From Bradyrhizobium cosmicum (lineage in GTDB: Bacteria; Pseudomonadota; Alphaproteobacteria; Rhizobiales; Xanthobacteraceae): a stretch of 64,000 nt of DNA. Positions 54,104 through 63,000 of this stretch are shown piece by piece. Made by a program: the position numbers and the translations under genes. Location of the stretch: positions 5,270,001 through 5,334,000 of the forward strand of contig NZ_CP041656.2 of the NCBI RefSeq assembly GCF_007290395.2, written 5' to 3'. Positions within the stretch are counted from its first letter, which is position 1; every line of letters starts with the position of its first letter. A model generated the notes under the pieces. That model did not search any database and was not told where the DNA came from. It was given only the letters and a program-made list of their open reading frames with translations.

Positions 54104-55390
54104 TCACAACAACCGGAGCAGGGATTCTACGGAGTAGAGCGCGAGTCCGGCGAGGCCGCCGATCAGCGAGCCGTTGAAGCGGATGTATTGCAGGTCGCGC
54201 CCGATATTGATCTCGATCAGCGAAATCAGCTGCGCCATGTCCCACGACTTGACCTGGTCGGAGATGAAGGTCGAGACGCCGCTCTTCTGATCCGCAACGA
54301 AGCTACGCAGCACCGCCACCAGCCCCTTGTTGATCTCGCCGCGCAGCTCGGCATCGCCCGCGAGCGCGTCGCCGGCCGCGACGAACATGCCGGCGAGATG
54401 ATGCTGCAGCACCTGCGTCTCACCACTCGCGCTGCGCTCGACGAAGGAGCGCGTATTGGCCCAGACGGTGCGGGCAAGATCGGCAAGCTCGGGCCGTGCC
54501 AGCAGGTCGCGTTTGAGGCCGTTGATGCGATCGACATAGGCCTGGTCAGTGCCGAGCCGGTCGACGAAGCCCAGCACCATGCGGTCGAACTCGCCGCGGA
54601 ACGGATGCCTGGGATCCGCCCGCACTTCATCGAAGAAGGCGGTGGCGGACGCCACGATCTTGTTCACCAGAAACTTGTCGGCGCGGTAGAGCCGCAGCAG
54701 GGTCGGCAACTCCGCGCGCACCTTCTCGCGGATCATCGCCATCGTGTCTTTCTGATTGAGCGTCTCGTGCATCATGCGCAGAAGATCGTCGAACAGGATC
54801 TGGTGCCGCCCCTCCGCCACGAAGCCGCGCAGCGTGCCGGCGGCGAGCGGCGCGAGGTCGATCGCCTGGAGCTGCGAGGACATGCGGCGAATGATGAAGG
54901 TCATCAGGCCTGAGCTCTCGGTCGCAGCGAAGGCCTCCGGCAACAGACGCAGCGCAAAGCGCGCCAGATCATCGCTGCGTTTGCGGTCGCGCAGCCAGTC
55001 GGCAACGAACGATCCAAAATCGATCTCGTTCAGCTTGGCCTCGACGGGACCTGCCGAGAGGAAATGCACCTGGATGAATTCGCCGAGCTTGTCGGCGATG
55101 CGGGCCTGGTTGCTCTGGATGATCGCGGTGTGCGGAATCGGCAGGCCGAGCGGCCGCTTGAACAGCGCGACCACGGCATACCAGTCGGCCAGCCCGCCGA
55201 TGGTCGCGGCTTCCGCGAAAGCCGCGATGAAGCCGAACACGGGATGCACGGGCAGCAGCCATTTCGCGACGGCGAACAGCGCGAGCGTCGCGGCCAGCAC
55301 CAGCGTCGCCAATGCTTTCACGCGCCGCAGCTCGGCCGCGCGTGCGGCATCGCCGGGGGTGTCGAATGAGAAGGAGGCGGGCGAATTCAT
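54104..55390 (-). CDS. DUF445 family membrane protein
   Basis: This 428-residue protein has two hydrophobic segments near the N-terminus (about 28-48 LATLVLAATLALFAVAKWLL and 50-75 PVFGFIAAFAEAATIGGLAD) and one at the C-terminus (SLIGGLAGLALYSVESLL). Between them lies a long helical region with repeated DKLGEFIQVHFLS / LRDRKRSDDLARFA patterns. DUF445 members (E. coli YjiN relatives) have no settled function. GGLADWYAVVALFKRPLGLPIPHTAII is the family signature. It is monocistronic, ends 204 bp before the hydrolase start, and a family A repeat is upstream. Confidence 0.85.
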   Translation of the reverse strand: MNSPASFSFDTPGDAARAAELRRVKALATLVLAATLALFAVAKWLLPVHPVFGFIAAFAEAATIGGLADWYAVVALFKRPLGLPIPHTAIIQSNQARIADKLGEFIQVHFLSAGPVEAKLNEIDFGSFVADWLRDRKRSDDLARFALRLLPEAFAATESSGLMTFIIRRMSSQLQAIDLAPLAAGTLRGFVAEGRHQILFDDLLRMMHETLNQKDTMAMIREKVRAELPTLLRLYRADKFLVNKIVASATAFFDEVRADPRHPFRGEFDRMVLGFVDRLGTDQAYVDRINGLKRDLLARPELADLARTVWANTRSFVERSASGETQVLQHHLAGMFVAAGDALAGDAELRGEINKGLVAVLRSFVADQKSGVSTFISDQVKSWDMAQLISLIEINIGRDLQYIRFNGSLIGGLAGLALYSVESLLRLL

Positions 55391-55409
55391 GACTGCATCA
55401 CAGTACTCC

Positions 55410-55494
55410 GTCATTGCGAGCGAAGCGAAGCAATCCAGAGTTCTTCCACGGAGAGACTCTGGATTGCTTCGTCGCAAGGGCTCCTCGCAATGAC
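55410..55494. repeat. Palindromic intergenic repeat, family A copy 5
   Basis: The arms gtcattgcgagcgaagcgaa and ...ggctcctcgcaatgac pair, with an extra caaggg inserted in the right arm. It lies between the phasin terminator and the DUF445 start. Confidence 0.9.
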
Positions 55495-55508
55495 GGCTGC
55501 GGCGGCGC

Positions 55509-55537
55509 AAAAACAAAAGGCCCGCCGAAGCGGGCCT
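55509..55537 (-). terminator. Rho-independent terminator after the phasin gene
   Basis: A perfect 8-bp stem aggcccgc / gcgggcct with a tetraloop (ttcg on the minus strand) is followed on that strand by TTTTGTTTTTG. It stands 29 bp past the phasin stop. Confidence 0.9.
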
Positions 55538-55566
55538 CAAATTTCAGTTTTGACTCAGGCGCCGGA

Positions 55567-56022
55567 TCAGGCGGTCTTGTTGTAGACCTTGGCAAAATTG
55601 TCCTGAGCGGACTTCGCACCGTTGGCGGCAAGCTTGCCGAGATAGTCGGTGGTCGCCTTGGCGCGCGAGACGAACGCTTCGCCGCGGGCGCGGAGCAGGC
55701 TCGACTGGATCTCGACGGCTTCGCTGAACGACTTGGCGGACGCGAGCTTGTCGATGCCCGAGAAGAACGCCTCGGCGTCCTCGTAGATCGCCTGCTGGAT
55801 GTTGCGGCTGATTTTGCCGGCTTCAGTGACGGATTCGGTCACTGCGTTCTCGACGGCAGCGGTCACCCGCTCGGAGCCGGCGAAAGCCTCGGCCGCACGA
55901 TCCTTGGCGGTGTTGGCGGTCTTCTTGACGAACTCGCGGGCAGCCTCGGGAACTTCCAGGTTCTGGATGTTCTTGAAAGCGTCCTTGAAGCCTTCGAAAG
56001 CGGTGTTGGTTTCGGTGGTCAT
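55567..56022 (-). CDS. Phasin (PHA granule-associated protein)
   Basis: This 151-residue helical, Ala-rich phasin_2 family protein coats polyhydroxyalkanoate granules. It has FKDAFKNIQNLEVPEAAREFVKKTANTAKDRAAEAF and a central amphipathic stretch EDAEAFFSGIDKLASAKSFSEAVEIQSSLLRARGEAFVSRAK, and lacks transmembrane segments. A strong promoter with a perfect palindrome precedes it and a clean terminator follows, the marks of a highly expressed, tightly controlled monocistronic gene. The PHA synthase locus is 0.8 kb away. Confidence 0.92.
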   Translation of the reverse strand: MTTETNTAFEGFKDAFKNIQNLEVPEAAREFVKKTANTAKDRAAEAFAGSERVTAAVENAVTESVTEAGKISRNIQQAIYEDAEAFFSGIDKLASAKSFSEAVEIQSSLLRARGEAFVSRAKATTDYLGKLAANGAKSAQDNFAKVYNKTA

Positions 56023-56091
56023 GGGGTTCTCTCCATCCTCATTGGGCTGAGCTATGGGCTCACCCCGTCCTTGTTGGCCCGGGGCACCCCC

Positions 56092-56137
56092 TATATGGCA
56101 TAGTTAATGGTGCACTGCAATATTCATATTGCAGTGC
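56092..56137 (-). promoter_or_regulatory. Phasin promoter with perfect 12-bp palindrome operator
   Basis: The arms gcactgcaatat (56112-56123) and atattgcagtgc (56126-56137) are perfect inverted copies with a 2-base centre. On the minus strand TTGCAG (56115-56120) lies in the near arm and, 17 bases on, CATATA (56092-56097) gives the -10. A repressor on the palindrome would block the -35. PhaR is the known regulator of phasin genes, so it is the likely ligand (inference). Confidence 0.7.
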
Positions 56138-56228
56138 GATATCACAAAATAGTGAACGGCCTCAACGAGAGGCAATCTGCTGCCTTCCTAGCCCCTTGCC
56201 TACTGTGCATGGGGTTGAATTCGATTTT

Positions 56229-56822
56229 TCAGTGCTGGACGGCGCCTGGCAGGCCATAAGCCTCCATCTGGGCCTGGACCTGCGCGACGTTGTGGCCGAG
56301 CACGACGATGTCGTGGGTCTTGCCGTCGACGTCCCGGACGTGGTCCCGCAGCAGCGCCTCGGCCTTGAAGCCAAGGCTCTCGAACAGCGCGATCGCCGCC
56401 TGCTGGTCGACTGTCATCTGCACCGAGAGCTTTTCAAGGCCGGCACCGAGCGCGAGCGCAAAGGTCTCCTGCGACAGCGCCCTCCCGACCCCCTTCCCGC
56501 GCACATCGAGCGACACAACCATGCGGATCTCGCCGACATGGGGCGACCAGGAATGCGGATCGCGCACCAGGGTGCCGCAGCCGACGACCCTGCCGTCCTT
56601 CACCGCGAGCAGACTGGTGATCGCGCCGCGCTCGATCTCCTTGACCCAGGCCGACAGCACCTTCGGCTGGCTGATGTTGCGCGGCAGGAACAGCAGGTCG
56701 TGGGTCGGCAGGCCCTGGCCGAAGGCAAGCACTGCGGATTCGTCCGCGGGCGACATCAGGCGGATCTCGATATCGCCGGCGTCGGTCCTGACGTGGCGCG
56801 GATAGGAACGCTGCTCGCTCAT
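56229..56822 (-). CDS. GNAT-family N-acetyltransferase
   Basis: This 197-residue acyltransferase has acetyl-CoA-binding motif A near VGEIRMVVSLDVRGKGVGRALSQE (R-x-x-G-x-G/A variant RGKGVG) and motif B in LGFKAEALLRDHVRDVDGK. The start at 56820-56822 overlaps the stop of the PHA synthase (ATGA), so it is translated as part of the phaC transcript. The substrate is unknown. The tight coupling to a PHA synthase raises the idea that it modifies the synthase, a phasin or a precursor, but that is only inference. Confidence 0.87.
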   Translation of the reverse strand: MSEQRSYPRHVRTDAGDIEIRLMSPADESAVLAFGQGLPTHDLLFLPRNISQPKVLSAWVKEIERGAITSLLAVKDGRVVGCGTLVRDPHSWSPHVGEIRMVVSLDVRGKGVGRALSQETFALALGAGLEKLSVQMTVDQQAAIALFESLGFKAEALLRDHVRDVDGKTHDIVVLGHNVAQVQAQMEAYGLPGAVQH

Positions 56823-57901
56823 GTCGATCTCTTCCCCAGCCAGGAATCCAGTTTCGGCCACAGCCGCTTCACCGCGTTGGCGCCGGCGACGAGCGAGACG
56901 TGACCGCCCTTCAGCATCACCTCGTCCTTGTCCTCCGACCCGATCTTGGCGATCAGGTGCCTGGCGGCATCGTACGGCACGATGTGATCGTGCTCGGCAA
57001 CCGCGTGCAGGAACGGCACCTTGATGTCTCCCAACTTCGCCGCGCGGCCGCCGACCGACATGGTGTCATTGAACAGCTTGTTGTCCCACATCAGGTCCTT
57101 GGTGATGGTGCGGAAATATTCCCCCGCCAGCGGCAGCGTGTCGGTCGCCCAGCGGTCGAACATCCGGTAGGACTTCACGAACTCGTCGTTCCAGATGTTC
57201 TCCCAGAGCTGGATCTGGCTCGCCGCGCGCGAAGCCGGGCGCAGCATCTCGAACGACGACAGGATCATCTCCGGCGGCACGTTGCCGACGCTGTCGACGA
57301 GGCGGTCGACGTCGAAATAGCGGCGGTCGGAGAAATTCGAGAACAGCTTCATCTCGCGAAAATCGATCGGCGTGGTGAAGCAGATCAAGTTCTTCATCGG
57401 GCCGTCCTTGTGGATCGCGCCGTAAAGCAACGACAGCACGCCGCCGAAGCAATAGCCGATCACAGAGACGTCCTGCTCGCCGGAATCGGCTTGCACGCGG
57501 CGGACGCAATCCGGGATGAAGTCGAGGACATAGTCCTCCATCCGCAGGCTCTTCTCCTCCGGCCGCGGCGCGCTCCAGTCGAGCATGTAGACGTCGTAGC
57601 CGCGCTTCAGGAGGAACTCGATGAAGCTCTGTCCGGGCACGAGGTCGAGAATGTAGCCGCGGTTGGTGGTCGCCATCACGATCAGCACCGGCACCCGGTA
57701 AATCTCGTCGGACATCGGCCGGTAGTGATACAGGCTCATGGTGCCGCGCGAATGCAGCACGTCCTTCGGAGTCGCGCCGAGCGTGGGGCCCGAGGTCGAG
57801 AAATACTCGACGCCCTTGATGCTGCGCTGGATGGCGCGCTGCACCTCGGACTGGATGCGCTCCGGGATCCCCGCGAGATCGAGTCCGGCGGGAGCATTCA
57901 T
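56819..57901 (-). CDS. phaC: Class III poly(3-hydroxyalkanoate) synthase catalytic subunit
   Basis: This 360-residue synthase has the size of class III PhaC (class I enzymes are about 590). Lipase-like box GYCFGG gives nucleophile Cys151; Asp305 (AEHDHIVPYDAA) and His334 (KGGHVSLVAG) complete the triad at almost the same positions as in Allochromatium PhaC. N-terminal LYHYRPMSDEIYRVPVLIVMATTNRGYILDLVPGQSF is also conserved. Start: ATG 57899-57901, overlapping the stop of the small upstream gene (ATGA). Class III enzymes need a PhaE partner, and that upstream gene is the only candidate nearby. Confidence 0.92.
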   Translation of the reverse strand: MNAPAGLDLAGIPERIQSEVQRAIQRSIKGVEYFSTSGPTLGATPKDVLHSRGTMSLYHYRPMSDEIYRVPVLIVMATTNRGYILDLVPGQSFIEFLLKRGYDVYMLDWSAPRPEEKSLRMEDYVLDFIPDCVRRVQADSGEQDVSVIGYCFGGVLSLLYGAIHKDGPMKNLICFTTPIDFREMKLFSNFSDRRYFDVDRLVDSVGNVPPEMILSSFEMLRPASRAASQIQLWENIWNDEFVKSYRMFDRWATDTLPLAGEYFRTITKDLMWDNKLFNDTMSVGGRAAKLGDIKVPFLHAVAEHDHIVPYDAARHLIAKIGSEDKDEVMLKGGHVSLVAGANAVKRLWPKLDSWLGKRST

Positions 57902-58281
57902 GCCTGCTCTCCGCCTTCGGATGGCGGGCGCTTTGTGCGCGGCGGCCGCGATGCGGTATCGGAGCCCTGAGGTAAGCCGGAACTTGCGGCCATCTGGCTC
58001 AGCATCGACCTGATCTCGCCGATCTGGCCTTCGATCGCCTGCAGCCGCTCGCCAAGGCCGGTGACCTGCTCGCGGCTCGGCAGGTTCATCGTGACCAGGT
58101 ATTTCTCCATGAGCTCGCCGAGCTGCTTCTGTGCACCTGCAGCAACGCCGCCAGCCCGGTTCACGACTTGCGAAAACTCGGGAGAGGCCATGGCCTGATT
58201 GGCAAAGGAGTTGAACCCCCTCTCCATCTCGCCAACCATCTTCTGCCACATGGCGACCGGGTCATGGGTCTTGTCGGTCAT
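57898..58281 (-). CDS. Short PhaE-like PHA synthase subunit
   Basis: This 127-residue protein starts at the ATG at 58279-58281 (MTDKTHDPVAMWQKMVGEME). The N-terminal part MWQKMVGEMERGFNSFANQAMASPEFSQVVNRAGG is the type of helical segment seen in PhaE/PhaR proteins. A central coiled coil follows (LMEKYLVTMNLPSREQVTGLGERLQAIEGQIGEIRSMLSQM) and then a basic disordered tail. PhaE proteins are usually about 350 residues and PhaR about 200, so this is much shorter and may be a minimal activator. It is translationally coupled to phaC. Identity as a synthase partner is inferred from the coupling and the coiled-coil pattern. Confidence 0.7.
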   Translation of the reverse strand: MTDKTHDPVAMWQKMVGEMERGFNSFANQAMASPEFSQVVNRAGGVAAGAQKQLGELMEKYLVTMNLPSREQVTGLGERLQAIEGQIGEIRSMLSQMAASSGLPQGSDTASRPPRTKRPPSEGGEQA

Positions 58282-58440
58282 CGGCGTCCTCCTGTGATCG
58301 AGAGCTGCGATGCCCTTCCTTTTTCGCCATACCACACCGTTGCGAGGTGCCGGTCAACCGGCAAGGTCCCGCGCGCGCGGCTTCATTGCGAGCGAAAAGC
58401 GTGCGATACAGCATTGCTCGAAAGCGAAGGGAACGCAGCC

Positions 58441-59355
58441 GTGAATGCCCATCAGCCGCCCAAGACCGTCCGCGCTAACGGGATCGACATCTGCTACGAG
58501 AGCTTCGGCAACGACAACGCCGAGCCGCTGCTGCTGATCATGGGGCTCGGCGCGCAGATGATCCATTGGGACGATGCATTCTGCGAACAGCTTGCCGCAC
58601 GCGGCTTTCGCGTGATCCGCTTCGACAATCGCGACATCGGCAAGTCGAGCCATCTCACCGGCGGCAAGCGCCTGACGCCGCTCGAGCTCTTGAAGCTGCG
58701 TTTCTTCAGGATTCCCGTCGCCGCGACCTACAAGCTGATCGACATGGCGAAGGACACCGTCGGGCTGATGGACGCGCTCGGTATCAAGTCGGCCCATCTG
58801 GTCGGCGCCTCCATGGGCGGCATGATCGCGCAGGAGGTGGCGCTGTCGTTTCCGCAGCGCGTGCGCTCGCTGACCTCGATCATGTCGACGACAGGCAATC
58901 CACGCGTCCCGCCGCCGACACGCGAGGCCGCAACCATGTTGATGGCGCCACCGCCCCGCAGCAAGGAGGAGTTCATCGTCCGCTTCGGCCAGACCTGGAA
59001 GGTGCTGCGGGCCGGCTCCTTTCCGGAAGAGGAAGCGCTCGATCTCGATCGTGCCGAACGCGTGTTCGCGCGCGGGCTCAATCCGGCCGGGGTCGGCCGG
59101 CAGCTCCGCGCCGTGCTCGCGTCCGGCAGCCGCAAGGAGCGGCTGCACAGCATGAAGACACCGACGCTGGTCATCCACGGCACCGTCGATCCACTGGTGC
59201 GGCCCGAAGGCGGCAAGGACACCGCGGAGTCAATTCGCGGCGCAAAGTTGCTGATGATCGAGGGCATGGGTCACGCCCTGTCGATGCGCTTCTGGCCTGA
59301 GATCATCGGCGCCATCGACAAGCATGCGCACGGCGCGGTGGCCGACGCGGCCTAG
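58441..59355 (+). CDS. Alpha/beta hydrolase
   Basis: This 304-residue hydrolase has nucleophile Ser in HLVGASMGGMIAQEVALSFP, the oxyanion text LLLIMGLGAQMIHWDDAFCEQLAARG, Asp in VIHGTVDPLVRPEGG and His in IEGMGHALSMRFWPE. GTG at 58441 (V/M-NAHQPPKTVRANGIDICYE) behind AAGGGA is used; the frame upstream overlaps the divergent phaE-like gene. It is divergent from the PHA locus. A role in PHA oligomer or ester turnover is possible but not shown. Confidence 0.87.
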   Translation: MNAHQPPKTVRANGIDICYESFGNDNAEPLLLIMGLGAQMIHWDDAFCEQLAARGFRVIRFDNRDIGKSSHLTGGKRLTPLELLKLRFFRIPVAATYKLIDMAKDTVGLMDALGIKSAHLVGASMGGMIAQEVALSFPQRVRSLTSIMSTTGNPRVPPPTREAATMLMAPPPRSKEEFIVRFGQTWKVLRAGSFPEEEALDLDRAERVFARGLNPAGVGRQLRAVLASGSRKERLHSMKTPTLVIHGTVDPLVRPEGGKDTAESIRGAKLLMIEGMGHALSMRFWPEIIGAIDKHAHGAVADAA

Positions 59356-59363
59356 AACGAGGC

Positions 59364-60038
59364 TCAAGCCTTCCGCGCGATCCAGATCACGTGACGCGCG
59401 CCGCCGCCCCGCCCGGTGGCGCGAATGTTCACTTCGTTGACGTCGAAGCCGGCGCGGCCAAGGCGCTTGGTGAAGGCGGGGTTGGGTCCCGACGACCAGA
59501 CCGCAAGCACGCCGCCGGGCCGCAGCGCGGCCTTCGCCGCCGCCAATCCACTCGCACTGTAGAGCGCGTCGTTGCCCTTTCGGGTCAGCCCTTCCGGCCC
59601 GTTATCGACGTCGAGCAGAATGGCGTCGAAGGCCGAGCTCTTCGCCCGGATGACTTCACCGACGTCGATCTCGCGGATCTTCACCCTGGCATCATCGAGG
59701 CTATCGCCGAAAACCGCGGCCATCGGGCCACGCGCCCAGGCGACCACCGCCGGCACGAGCTCGGAGACCACGATCTTCGCCTTGGCTCCGAGCACGGTGA
59801 GCGCCGCGCGCAAGGTAAAGCCCATGCCGAGGCCGCCGATGAGGACGACAGGCTTAGCGACCTTCTCGATCTGCTTCGCCGCGAGCGTTGCGAGCGCGGC
59901 TTCCGAGCCCGACAGGCGGTTGTTCATCAGCTCGTTGGTGCCGAGCTTGATGGAAAACTCCTTGCCGCGCCGCATCAGGCGAAGCTCCTCGTCGGAGCCG
60001 GGGATCTTGGCGGTGTCGATTTTTTCCCAGGGAATCAT
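59364..60038 (-). CDS. Spermidine synthase-like methyltransferase-fold protein
   Basis: This 224-residue Rossmann-fold protein is of the spermine/spermidine synthase superfamily. It has VLIGGLGMGFTLRAALTVLG (nucleotide-binding Gly-rich loop), VVSELVPAVVAWARG and DAILLDVDNGPEGLTRKGNDALYS. The expected polyamine-site Asp-x-x-x-D tail is not clear, and it lacks the N-terminal beta-domain of true SpeE, so it is probably not a spermidine synthase. It ends 9 bp from the convergent hydrolase stop and starts 31 bp downstream of the CYP102 stop, so it is likely in the same transcript. Confidence 0.8.
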   Translation of the reverse strand: MIPWEKIDTAKIPGSDEELRLMRRGKEFSIKLGTNELMNNRLSGSEAALATLAAKQIEKVAKPVVLIGGLGMGFTLRAALTVLGAKAKIVVSELVPAVVAWARGPMAAVFGDSLDDARVKIREIDVGEVIRAKSSAFDAILLDVDNGPEGLTRKGNDALYSASGLAAAKAALRPGGVLAVWSSGPNPAFTKRLGRAGFDVNEVNIRATGRGGGARHVIWIARKA

Positions 60039-60068
60039 GGGCGAGCTTTAGCACGATTGGGCCGGCAG

Positions 60069-63000
60069 TCACCCGCCCGCCCAGACGTCCAGCACATACC
60101 GGTTCTTCGCGCCCATCTCCTCGATCCAGCGCGCGCTTGCCAACGCATCGCTGCCGCTCTTCTCGCGATGGATCGCGACGAGGGCCGCCTTCACGTCGGG
60201 CTCCATCTTGCCGCCATCTCCGCAAACATAGACGATCGCGCCCTGCTCGATCAGCGGCCAGACCTTGTCCTTCTGCGCGGCGAGCACGTGCTGGACATAA
60301 GTCTTCGGTCCGTCCGCGCGCGAGAACGCCGTGAACAGCTCGGTGATGCCGCTTGCCGCCAGCGCGGTCAGCTCATCCTTGTAGAGAAAATCCTGATCCG
60401 GATGGCGGCAGCCGAAGAACAGCATGGCCGGGCCAAGCGCGGCGCCCTTCGCCTTGCGCGCGGCGCGCTCCTGGAGGAAGCCGCGGAACGGGGCCAGTCC
60501 CGTGCCAGGTCCGATCATGATAACAGGCACGGACGGGTCGTCGGGCAGCCGGAAGCCGGCCTTGGTCTCACGCACCGTGGCGTATATCGCATCGCCCGCG
60601 CGCCGATTGGCGAGATAGTTCGAGCAGATGCCCTTGTAGGTGCCGCGCCCGGAAGCGGCCGGGCCCTCGACCACGCCGACCGTAATGCTGCAACGTGCCG
60701 GGTCGACCGACGGCGAGGACGAGATCGAGTAATAGCGCGGCGCCAGTAGCGAGAGCATTTCCAGGTAAACATGGAACGGCAATTCGCAGGCGGGATATTC
60801 AAGCAGCAGGTCGAACACCGATTTGCGCCTGGCCAGGATCTCGGTGCGGTAACGCTCGAGCGTTTCAGGCTCCTCGCCGACGAAGGCCAGCAGCTTCGGC
60901 TTGGTGACTGGGCAGCGGGTATGCTCCGCCATGATCTGGATCTGCTTGCGTGTCGCCACCTGCTGCAACTCGACGAACTCGCTGAGCAGACGACCGACCG
61001 ACACGGCGTCGCCGACCGGCAATTGCGCGCGGCGGCCCTCGGCCACCTGAAGCCGGATCTGGTCCGCCGGCAGGAAACCGAAGCGACGGGCAACCGAATC
61101 CACCAGGGTCGGATCGTTGCGCGGGACGATGCTCAGATGATCGCCGACGCGATAGCTGATGCTGGCCGGCAGCTGCACCTCGATATGGCGCGTCGAACGC
61201 TCCGACGGATTGGACCCGGTCTTGTTCTGGAGCTCGTCATTGGCCAGCACCTTCATCGCCACCGCGCCGCCCTGCGCCAGGATGGTGTTGACGGCCGTTA
61301 CCGCCACCGGCTCGATCGCGTAGAGCGGATCGTCCTCCGCGGTGCGGGTGAAATTCCAGTCGATGCCGAACTCCTTGGTCGCGACCTGGGCGGCCGCCGG
61401 GAACCATTTCTGGAACTGGCCGTCGAGATCGCTGCGCGCATCGCCCTCGCCGCGCGGATACACCGCGCGCGCGCCATGCTTCGACAATTGCTCGTCGATG
61501 AAGCGCGGCACCGATTGATAGGTCGCGGCCCAGTCGCTGTTGCCGCAGCCGAATACGGCGTAGCGCACATTGGCAAAGGCATCCTTCGGCAGATCGTCGC
61601 CGAGCCATTTGACGAATTGCGTCGCGTTATCCGGCGGCGCGCCATTGTAGGAGGCGCAGATGATCAGCACGCCGCCTTCCTGCGGCAGCTTGCCGACGTA
61701 ATCGTCGAGCGGCCCGAGATGCACGGCAAAGCCGTTGATCTCGGCAAGGTCCGCCATGCGCGTCGCCAGTTCCTCTGCGGTGCCGAGATTGGAGCCGTAG
61801 AGGACCAGCATCGGCGTGTTGTGGCCGGGCCGCGCAGTCGGCTGACGTGGCGCCTTCGGCGCGGCGGACGCCGCGACCGGTCCGCCGTAGGCGCCTCGCT
61901 CGCGATCGGCGCGCGGGCGCACCTTGATCTTGAAGCCCTCGGGCTTCATCGTCAGGGTTTCCTTCAGGTGCATCTGGTAGCGTTGGTGGTCGATCAGCTT
62001 GAAGCGCTGCAGGATCATGCCCAGCGCAAGCGCGGCCTCGTGCATGGCAAAACCGCGGCCGATACAGGCGCGCTGGCCGTTGCCGAATGGCTTCCAGGCA
62101 TTGATCGGCCGTTTCGCCTCGGCCTCGCGGCTGAAATTCTCGGGGTCGAAGGCGTCGGGGTTGGGCCCCCAGACGGAGGGATCGCGATGTAATGCCGTCA
62201 CCAGGATGGTGGTGAAGGTGCCCTTCCTGAGCCTGTACTTGCCGCCGCCGATGGCCTCATCCTTCAGCGGGGAGATGCCATAGGCCGGCGCCGGCGGCCA
62301 CAGCCGCAGGGCCTCCTTCAGGATCTGCGTGATGTAGGTGAGCTGTGTCACCTGCTGGTAGGTCGGCTTCGCATTGACGTCGGGGCCAAAGACGCGGTCG
62401 ACCTCGTCATAGGCCTTCTTGAGAATGTCGGGATGCTTGAGCAGCGCATAGATCGTGCAGGACAGCAGGCCGCTCGTAGTCTCGTGGCCCGCGATCAGGA
62501 ACGTGTTGATCTGGTAGCGGATATTGACGTCGTCGAGTTGCTCGCCGGTCGCACGGTCGACGCCGGTCATCATGGCGGCGAGCATGTCCTTCTTGTCGTC
62601 GATCCCCTCGGCGCTCTTGCGGCGCTCGGCGATGATCTCGTCGACCATCTTGTTCATGAAGGCGACGTCTTCGCCCAAGGTCTTGCGCCGCTTCTGCATC
62701 CAGAGCTGCTCGAACGGCAGGCCGCGCGTCATCATGATGGTTTCGAGCGAGCGCACCAGCGACTCGACGAAAGGATGATAGTCGCGCCGGTAGAACGAAT
62801 TGAACCGATACTCGAAGCCGCACAGGCCGATCGTGTCCAGCGTCAGCGCGGTCATGTCGTGAACGACGTCGATCTCGTCGTCGGCGTTGAGCCGCTCCCA
62901 TTTGTTGACGAGTTGCTCGGCGATATCGACCATGCTCGGGTGATAGGACTGCATGGCGCGATTGCCGAAGGGCTGCAGCAGGATGTTGTGCGCCTTGCTC

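Noticed and set aside
59364..60038. True spermidine synthase (speE)
   Set aside because: The N-terminal beta-domain and clear polyamine-site residues are missing; only the Rossmann half matches.
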